Origin: Thalassiosira profunda
Taxonomy: Eukaryota; Bacillariophyta; Thalassiosirophyceae; Thalassiosirales; Thalassiosiraceae
DNA length: 11,754 nucleotides
Assembly: GCA_036939355.1 (NCBI GenBank)
Contig: JALLAP010000575.1
Location: 1 to 11,754 of the forward strand
Direction of reading: 5' to 3'
The notes under the pieces were generated by a model. It ran no database searches. It worked only from the letters and a program-made list of their open reading frames with translations, and had not been told where the DNA came from. This document shows positions 5,379-11,754 of this stretch, one piece after another. A program made the translations under genes and the position numbers. Within the stretch, counting starts at the first letter, position 1. Every line of letters begins with the position of its first letter.

Positions 5379-8300
5379 TCAATTCTCTCTGTTGTTCTCG
5401 TCAAGAACCACGACGCTCTCTCCTCCGCTCTTGATCACTTCGTCGATTTGATCGAAGCATTCCTCAATCTCTTCGGCGGCAATTTCCTGCAGAATGACGA
5501 GAATCGTAGACAAGCCATCAAATCCGCTTCTTCCCGTGCCATTTCCAATGCGAGGGTCCTGGCTCAGCATTTTGCGGAGGAGCCTTCCAACGCTCTTGCG
5601 GCCTGCCGAATCCAAATGAGTTAGGGGCTCGTCCAACACCAAAAGAGAGGACCGTAACTTCCCTCTCTTCGATGCCAATTGTATGAAACCGAGGCTCAAA
5701 GACAGCGAGCACCGCCTCCATTGCCCACCAGACAGCGAAGACAGCGGGCGAGCGCGCCAAGTCCCGTCTGGATTGCGAATTGCGGCTTGTTTGACGATGC
5801 TGTCGTTCGGTCCTACCTCCATTCGTAGCTGCAATGACCCATCACTCAGCTCATCCAAATATGCCTGCGAACAATGTTGTATGCCTTGCACGATGTTTTG
5901 TAGAACGAACGCCTGAATTCCTTTCGGGCCGAATGTATCCGCAAGGGAGGTAAAGAGAGATGCAGAACTCATTTTGGATGCCTTGTCGGCCTCAAGTTCT
6001 CCTATGGTGGCGTCAATGGTCTCGAGCTCAGAGCGACAACTCTCGTATGTAGCCACTGAAGCCTGCATCGCTTCGCTCAACGTATCCACGCTCGCCTGTC
6101 TTTGCGATGTTGCCAGTTTTGCCTCTGATATCTCTTTGGCCTGTCTGGCGAGGCTGGCAAACTCCGACGAGAGGTCAGACTGTCGCAGCCTTGCTGCTTT
6201 GATCTCCTTGTGCAAGCCGTCTGTGTTGCGGGATAGCGTTTCTTCTGCCTCGCGAAGGTCTTTCATATATAAATGCACCTCGAGTTCGCCTGCCTCTGAG
6301 TATTCGCGAGCTTGCTCAAATGATGCCGTGGCAGCAGAGAAGGAATCTCTGGCCTTGTCGACTTGGGCAGTTGCAGCAGTTAACTTTTCCTGCACGCTTT
6401 CCATCACGTGTTGCTTACTTTCTGAAGAATTGATTGGCTGCCCACACGTGCGACAAGTCTCAGGGGGCGAGTGCATGGAAGCGGCGTCAAGTGAGCCATT
6501 CTCCACATTCCACTCAGATTGGAGAAGACACAGCTGTCGTTCAGCGGCCTTCAATTCCATTGCTGCCAAATCATAGCTGCGCTGTTTGCTGAGGAGGTTT
6601 GCCCTCGCTTCGTTTTCCGCGGCCATTTTTTCCTGCGCTTTGGATCTGAGCTCACTGAGTCCCTCGCTATTCGAGTCAGTCAATATCGACAGCTCTTCTT
6701 CTAAGCGGGCGACTTGGCCAGAAGATTGATGCAGTTGGGCTTGCACCTCGACCATGGCTTCTTCCACGCCTGCCATGTCTAAGTCATTTGCAGTGCCATG
6801 CTCGTCTTGCAGCAGGGCCTCGCTCTCTCGCTCGAGTAATCGTTTTCTTTCATCCGCCTCACTTTTTGCTGCGTTGCATTTGACTTCTGCCGCCGTCTTG
6901 TCCTTTCTTCTGAGCGTGAGCATACCTTCCAGCCCTGACGCCTTTCGCATAACTTCGCGTTGCTTCGAACGGGCAAGCGAGGCTGCCTTCTGCCACACAT
7001 CCAGAGAGACGAGGTACGATAACTCATCTTTGAGCCTCGCGTCGGTCGACTCGAGCAACCCCCCGATAGCGTGTTCTCCATGAAAGACTGTTCTCGTCAA
7101 CAAGTCCACGTTGCGAAAATGATCATCGATCACAGCCTGCGTGTCCTTTGATGATTGCCTAGTCATGTCCACTCCGTCCAATACAAACGTGAGTGACGAC
7201 CCTTTCGTGGTCTTTGTCTTTGTCCTTTTCACTAGAAACGGCTTCGAGTTGATGGTGCCACGAACTGTTACGGATGCACCTTTGCTCCCGTCGTGTACAA
7301 AGTCCGAGACTTTTCCATCCTGCGCTGGTCGGGGGTCTACTGAGCCTGCCAACGCCCAAAGGGGGGCCATGGCCAAGGTCGACTTGCCTGCACCATTGCT
7401 GCAATCGAAAGAGTGGGGATAAATGAGTAGGAGAGTGGTCATCGCCTCCAAACAGTCCCGTTTTACTCACCTGTCTGATCCGTGATCCTCGTTTGTGCCC
7501 CTCAGCAACACGACGCCACGTTTGTTCAACGGATAGTCGACCTCTGTGCGAAAGGATCCAAACCCTTGCACAGAGACCGACTCGAGTTCCAATTCTGTCA
7601 CTGTTGCATCGCGGGGCGGAGATTTCGACGATGACACATCGTCGTCTCCACCATCCGCGATGTCGCGAAGCAAGTCCAAACCACCTTCCAAAAGTGCCCT
7701 GGCCGTGGCTTCGCCTAGCTCGTCTTTTTCCACCTCGTCATCGAGATAGGCAGAGAGGGTCGCTCGTGGTGACAGATCCTCCAGATCGACTTCATCAGCG
7801 TCTGCCGACGCCCCGGGCAACCCATCTTGTTGCTGCGGTGGAATGTCCCTAATCTCCACCGACACTCCCGCCTCTCGCATTTCGATCAGCCTGGCATCGA
7901 ACGGAGACTCTTCCGGCGTCTCCCCTTCCGCCGCTTGCGCTCTCATCTCCTCTAGCTCTTTTTGCGACACCATCACGGCCACCTTGTCCCCTTCCCGAAA
8001 GTCTGCACCAGAAACCTCCACAAAACGACGCACCGACGAGACGCGATGGTACCGCGGCCCCACGTCGATCGGTATCTCCTCCACGCACTGCCACTGTTTC
8101 CGCGCATCCACGAGAAGCAGCGCCTTCTCCTGCCCCACCTCCGCGAACGACGTCTGGTAGGGGCTCCCTACATACCGCAACGACATACCTAAGCTCGATG
8201 ATTTTCCAAGCTGCACCACGTGGGGCTTGTGGAAGTGCCCCGAGTAAATTTGCTTGTCGGCCGGGAAGAGGGATCCCGGCAGCCCGTGCTCAGATGCGAT

Positions 8301-9398
8301 GAGGTCGTTCATCGATGCCCCCTTCACGTCGGCGTGGACAAACAACGCGGAGGCGGACGCTGCCTCGTTCGATGATAAGATAGACTGCATCGTCGCTTTG
8401 TCGCGCGTGTGCGGCACAAAAAGAGCGTCCAGGAATTTCGTCGGTTGCGACAGGATCAAGGGCCCGGGATACCGCTCCGACGATCCATCGCCATTCACTG
8501 CAACCCTCGAGCCGATGCGGTAGGCATTGCATAACGGGGTCAGCGCGTGCTCCATCCCCCGCCAGTCGATCTGGTCGTGGTTTCCCGGGATCAATATCGA
8601 AGGCACCGTCCACCGGCCCATCGCCTCCAAGACAGCGTTCAGGCAGTCCACCCGGACGAAGCCGCGGTGGTGCCAAAAGTCGCCGAGAAATAAGATTCCG
8701 GCGTCACGTCGGAGGGCCGCGTCGTGAACCGCGTCGAGGACCTTCAGGCACGTCGGGAGGGTGGAGGGCATGACGTGGAGGTCGGAGAAGATCACCCACT
8801 TGGTGCAGTGGGAGTGGCAGTGGGCGATTTGACGGAGGGTGTCGGCCGATATCGTTTGGTTGCTGGCACTGAGGTGCTCGTGAATATTGCCGTGTCCAGA
8901 GCGCAGGATGGAATCCAGGTCCACTATCTCCACCGGCTCTTTTGCCGGCAACCCATCCCTTGCAGATCCAACACTCTGCACATCCTCCGTCTCCCCATCC
9001 ACTTTCCTCTGCAGCCCCGACCCCCGCCGCTTCGCCCGCGTCGCATCCCCGAGGACGACGGTGTACCATCCTCCTCGTCGGGCCTCCACCACGCCCGTTC
9101 GGCGGGTGGCGCCGTCGTCGTCCACGATCACCACCTCCTCGCCCGCCTCGAAGTTGGGGGCGGGCGAGGCGTGCAGGGCAGTTGGCGGTGGACGGCTGTG
9201 TTGCAATGAAGGGCCACGCCGCGAGGATGAGGGAGCTCCCCAATGCGTTTGATGAGGGAGCTGAAACGAGCTTGCAATTATGATCGAGAGCAGGAGGTGC
9301 ACCGCGAGCAGCGCGGAGGCGACGGACACGAAGGTGATGGCTCGGCGGCGAGACACTGGATGTGATCGCCGCCGCGGAAGGTCTCGCGGCGGCGCCAT
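5379..9398 (-). CDS. SbcD-SbcC (Mre11-Rad50-like) fusion nuclease/ATPase, plastid-targeted
   Basis: Two exons (9398-7471 and 7398-5379) encode 1315 residues. Residues 1-48 are a basic start, a hydrophobic signal peptide (21-41) and ASSFQLP, an ASAFAP-like plastid junction. Residues 84-130 resemble a small SH3/KOW-like barrel. Residues 200-440 form an SbcD/Mre11 metallophosphoesterase with every metal motif: D206/H208 (SDLH), D240 (GDFWHHRG), N273-H274 (GNHD), H355, and H388/H390 (GHFH). A capping region and an acidic linker (525-600) follow. From about 600 the chain is SbcC/Rad50-like: GFGSF strand, Walker A NGAGKST (644-650), coiled-coil arms (about 775-955 and 970-1115), zinc-hook CRTC (958-961), signature LSGGQ (1198-1202), and Walker B LLVLDE (1228-1233) with D-loop HLD. 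Such complexes cut hairpins and process double-strand-break ends. The start is the first ATG, in good context (AAGATGG); further upstream only a TTG is in frame. Covalent fusion is unusual. Family is firm; plastid location is inferred. Confidence 0.92.
7399..7470 (-). other. Intron of the SbcD-SbcC gene (72 nt)
   Basis: On the minus strand the donor is AG/GTGAGT and the acceptor GATTGCAG. Phase 2: joining AG to C makes serine 643 and fuses HGSD to SNGAGKST, completing the Walker A region. This proves that the nuclease and ATPase halves are one gene, and that it is a spliced eukaryotic nuclear gene. Confidence 0.95.
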
Positions 9399-9839
9399 CT
9401 TGGAGGGCAGTCGCCCCGCCTCCGGCTGCAGGTGGCGGCGATGGGCGGGCGCTCTTGAGGCCGGGGTGGCGCGGTTGCGTTGCAGAGGGGTGTTGTGGGG
9501 GCGGGAGACAAGCCGACGGACAAGCTGAAGCTGAAGCTCTCCTCCCCCGCTTTTCAAGAGGGCCTCAAGCTTCGCACGGTGTACTAATTCCCACGTGATT
9601 TTAATGACATAAAGGAAATCTCTGACTTGTTTCTCAAGCCGACGCGTGTTGCATTCCTGCGCCGCGCCCCGCCCGTAGCGCTGGCCGATCCACTTCCTCG
9701 TCCCTCGCCGCGTTCATCATAATAATCCGCCCAACGATCTGCCGGTAGCCGCCGTCGAGAGCGCCGCGGTTCCCTGCCCCGCGCACATCTTATGCATTTC
9801 GTCCACAAGCAAACGTCCTACACCCACGTCTCCACCAAA
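9399..9839. promoter_or_regulatory. Divergent promoter region between the SbcD-SbcC gene and the proton ATPase
   Basis: There are 441 bp between the two start codons, which point away from each other. The part next to the SbcD-SbcC gene is GC-rich and purine/pyrimidine biased, and stays open in frame back to a TTG at 9557 with no ATG, so it is probably 5' UTR. A CACGTG box lies near the middle. No TATA box is clear for either gene, and no other gene is seen. Confidence 0.5.
9592..9597. promoter_or_regulatory. CACGTG (G-box/E-box) motif
   Basis: A palindromic CACGTG within the shared promoter, about 195 bp from the SbcD-SbcC start and 245 bp from the ATPase start. It is the core site of bZIP and bHLH factors, and one chance copy in this length is not rare. 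Confidence 0.3.
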
Positions 9840-11754
9840 ATGTCATCCGCCGCGCTGGAGGACGACAAGACCTCCCCCCTCCTCGCCGAGGACGAGTTCC
9901 ACGACGCCGCCGAGGATGTTATGGACGCGAACATCCCCCCGCTGAACGCGGAGGATCCCCTGTTTGGACTGCGCTCCGCGCAGGTCGCGGCGTCGAGGGA
10001 GGTGTTTGGGGCCAACGAGATTGTCATCCCGGAGACTCCGCTGTGGAAGCTCTTTGGGCACCAGTTCGTGGGGTTCTTGGTGCGTAGTTGGAGTGGAGTT
10101 TCATTGGAACCAGCCGTTGTAATGATGCAAGCTCACATCTCGTGTCTTAACATTGCAACTCTCTCTACGCAGCCCCTCCTCATCGAGGTCGCCGCCCTCA
10201 TTTCTCTCGGGGTTCAAGATTACGTCGACTTCGCCATCATCTGCGGCATGCTCCTCGTGAACGCCTGCCTCGGCTTCCGCGAGGAATATCACGCCAAGAA
10301 ATCCCTCGACGAGCTGAGCGAGCAATTGGAGAGCGAGATTGCCTGCCGCCGCGAGGGGGCGACGGTCGTGGTCAACGTCAAGGAATTGGTGCCCGGCGAT
10401 GTGGTGCTGTTGGTGGGCGGCACGATCGTTCCGGCCGACACGCAGTGGATCAAGGGAGATGTGGTCCAGGTTGACACGGCCGCGCTGACGGGCGAGCCCC
10501 TCCCGCGCAAGTACCCGGGAGACAACGGAGACGTTATCCTTTCCGGGACCACCGTCGTGGCCGGCGAGTGCTACGGCCGGGTATTGCGCACGGGCGCGAA
10601 CACGGAGATTGGAAAAGCCCAGGCCGATGTATTGAAGGACAAGACGGTGCGGATCGTGAGTGTGTTCCAGAAGAAGATTATGACAGTGGTGCAGATCCTG
10701 GTGTCGGTGAGCCTGGCGCTGGTGATCGCCGTGCTGTTGGTGATGGGGCTCAAGTACGACGGGTTCGAGGACAACGTCACCAAGACCATTCTCGATTCGC
10801 TCGCCATCATGATCGCGTCCATCCCCATCGCCCTGCCCCTCGTCCTCCAAGTGAATCTTGCTTTGGGCGCAAGTTTCCTCGCCAAGAACTACAACGCCAT
10901 CGTCACGAGCACCCCGGCGCTTCAGGACATTGCGTCCATGTCGATGCTCTGCTCTGACAAGACGGGAACCCTAACCACGGCCAACATGTCCATCATTGCC
11001 GATCGCATCTTTGCCGCCACTGGCTTTTCGAACGATGAAGTCATTAGGTTCGCCTTCCTTTGCTCGAACGCCGACAAGAAGGACGATCCTATTGATCGGG
11101 CCATCGTCAACGCCTTCGAGGCGTCCTCCGTCAGCAGCGACGGCTTCAAGCAAGACGAGATCATTGGCTTCAATCCCAGCGTTAAGCGCGTCGTAGCGTT
11201 TGTCACCACCCCCGATGGCGGCACCCTCACCATCGCCAAGGGCTTGCCGGCCAAGATCCTGGACACGGCCGCCGGGGCCGTTGATGACCACGAGTTGCAA
11301 TGGCAAGTGTGCCAGATCAGCGACAAGGCCTTCCTCGACAGCGTCAAGAGCGAAGACACCAACTTGAGCACGAACGGCTACAAGACCATCGCCATTGCCG
11401 TCTGCGAGGGGAACGCCCGGGAGCTGGGCGATCAGGCCGTGTGGAAGTTCGCCGGGCTCCTTCCGATGCTCGATCCGCCCAGACACGATACTCCCGCCAC
11501 CATCGAGTCGCTCCAGCATGCAAACATTTCCGTCAAAATGATCACTGGAGACCATGCGAACGTGGGCAAGGAAACGGCGCGGCTCATTGGACTGGGCACC
11601 AATGTATACCCCGGCGAGGATATGCGGAACGCTCCTGCCGAAACGAAGAACCAAATCATCTACGATGCGGATGGATTTGCCGCGGTGTTGCCGAGCGATA
11701 AGCGCGAGATCGTCTTGACGTTGAGGAACCACTACGGCTTGGTGACGGGCATGA
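9840..11754 (+). CDS. P3A-type plasma-membrane H+-ATPase (partial, 3' end beyond window)
   Basis: Exons are 9840-10079 and 10173 to the window edge, giving 607 residues. P3A pumps export protons at the cost of ATP. Domains in order: a short acidic cytosolic N-terminus; membrane segments M1-M2 (about 78-115); actuator domain with DTAALTGEP (181-189), with Pro in place of the usual Ser of TGES; M3-M4 (about 250-312) with SIPIALP; phosphorylation motif DKTGTLT (342-348, acceptor D342); nucleotide-binding KG (435-436); then DPPRHDT (514-520), a hallmark of H+-ATPases, and MITGDHANVGKETARLIG (536-553). The segment DGFAAVLPSDKREIV (580-594) leads to the hinge that normally precedes M5, so M5 to M10 and any regulatory tail lie outside. 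The start is the first ATG, in context AAAATGT. DPPRHDT and the short N-terminus argue against a Ca2+ or Na+/K+ pump. Confidence 0.93.
   Translation, partial: MSSAALEDDKTSPLLAEDEFHDAAEDVMDANIPPLNAEDPLFGLRSAQVAASREVFGANEIVIPETPLWKLFGHQFVGFLVRSWSGVSLEPAVVMMQAHISCLNIATLSTQPLLIEVAALISLGVQDYVDFAIICGMLLVNACLGFREEYHAKKSLDELSEQLESEIACRREGATVVVNVKELVPGDVVLLVGGTIVPADTQWIKGDVVQVDTAALTGEPLPRKYPGDNGDVILSGTTVVAGECYGRVLRTGANTEIGKAQADVLKDKTVRIVSVFQKKIMTVVQILVSVSLALVIAVLLVMGLKYDGFEDNVTKTILDSLAIMIASIPIALPLVLQVNLALGASFLAKNYNAIVTSTPALQDIASMSMLCSDKTGTLTTANMSIIADRIFAATGFSNDEVIRFAFLCSNADKKDDPIDRAIVNAFEASSVSSDGFKQDEIIGFNPSVKRVVAFVTTPDGGTLTIAKGLPAKILDTAAGAVDDHELQWQVCQISDKAFLDSVKSEDTNLSTNGYKTIAIAVCEGNARELGDQAVWKFAGLLPMLDPPRHDTPATIESLQHANISVKMITGDHANVGKETARLIGLGTNVYPGEDMRNAPAETKNQIIYDADGFAAVLPSDKREIVLTLRNHYGLVTGM
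10080..10172 (+). other. Intron of the H+-ATPase gene (93 nt)
   Basis: GTGCGT donor, CTTAACA branch-like word and CTCTCTACGCAG acceptor, phase 0. It joins HQFVGFL to PLLIEVAALI at the first membrane helix and is the longest firmly supported intron in the window. Confidence 0.92.

Noticed and set aside
5379..9398. Bacterial contamination or two separate bacterial-type genes sbcD and sbcC
   Set aside because: A 72-nt GT-AG intron interrupts the Walker A region and the protein carries a complex-plastid presequence, so it is a single eukaryotic nuclear gene.
9399..9557. N-terminal extension of the SbcD-SbcC protein starting at 9557
   Set aside because: The codon there is TTG, not ATG. The first ATG (9398) has a good context and starts directly with a signal peptide.
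10101..11732. Long minus-strand open frames (249 and 253 codons) opposite the proton ATPase
   Set aside because: They mirror the GC-rich, codon-biased ATPase coding sequence; the first crosses the well-supported intron, and neither shows a domain.
1..11754. tRNA, rRNA, CRISPR array or riboswitch
   Set aside because: Intergenic stretches were read on both strands and show no cloverleaf, regular spaced repeats or conserved RNA core.

Overview
This 11.75-kb window is nuclear DNA from a eukaryote, most likely a photosynthetic stramenopile or a related alga with a red-type complex plastid. Genes are densely packed on both strands and interrupted by short GT-AG introns of about 60-93 nt. Two proteins begin with a signal peptide followed by a phenylalanine-containing junction of the ASAFAP type (ASATAFAP and ASSFQLP), the plastid-targeting signature of diatoms and their relatives. 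The P-type proton pump also fits this group. I cannot name the species.

Layout, left to right. (1) Positions 1-123, plus strand: the tail of an unrecognised gene. (2) 265-978, minus: an HDDC2/YfbR-type HD-domain 5'-deoxynucleotidase with a plastid presequence and a second, better-placed start codon after it. (3) 979-1485: a divergent promoter region that contains a 237-bp terminal-inverted-repeat element (1181-1417) with a perfect 8-bp target duplication, read as a non-autonomous hAT-like MITE. (4) 1486 to about 3372 or 3541, plus: a mitochondrial-type ABC1/ADCK atypical kinase with one intron; its conserved C-terminus is in the -1 frame, so the sequence as given carries a one-base deletion or error. 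(5) 3776-5224, plus, five exons: a nucleoredoxin/tryparedoxin-like domain fused to a DUF4395 membrane domain, with three CxxC motifs. (6) 5379-9398, minus, two exons: a single 1315-residue polypeptide joining an SbcD/Mre11-like nuclease to an SbcC/Rad50-like zinc-hook ATPase, preceded by a plastid presequence. (7) 9840-11754 and beyond, plus: the N-terminal 607 residues of a P3A-type plasma-membrane proton ATPase, cut by the window edge.

The most remarkable locus is the SbcD-SbcC fusion. In bacteria and archaea the nuclease and ATPase are separate subunits. Here they are covalently linked, split by a spliceosomal intron exactly inside the P-loop, and apparently sent to the plastid, suggesting an organellar DNA-break or hairpin-processing enzyme. 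The HDDC2 nucleotidase is also predicted to enter the plastid, so two of the six genes may act on plastid DNA or nucleotides. The other genes show no functional link and look like ordinary nuclear neighbours. No tRNA, rRNA, CRISPR array or bacterial-type operon was seen.
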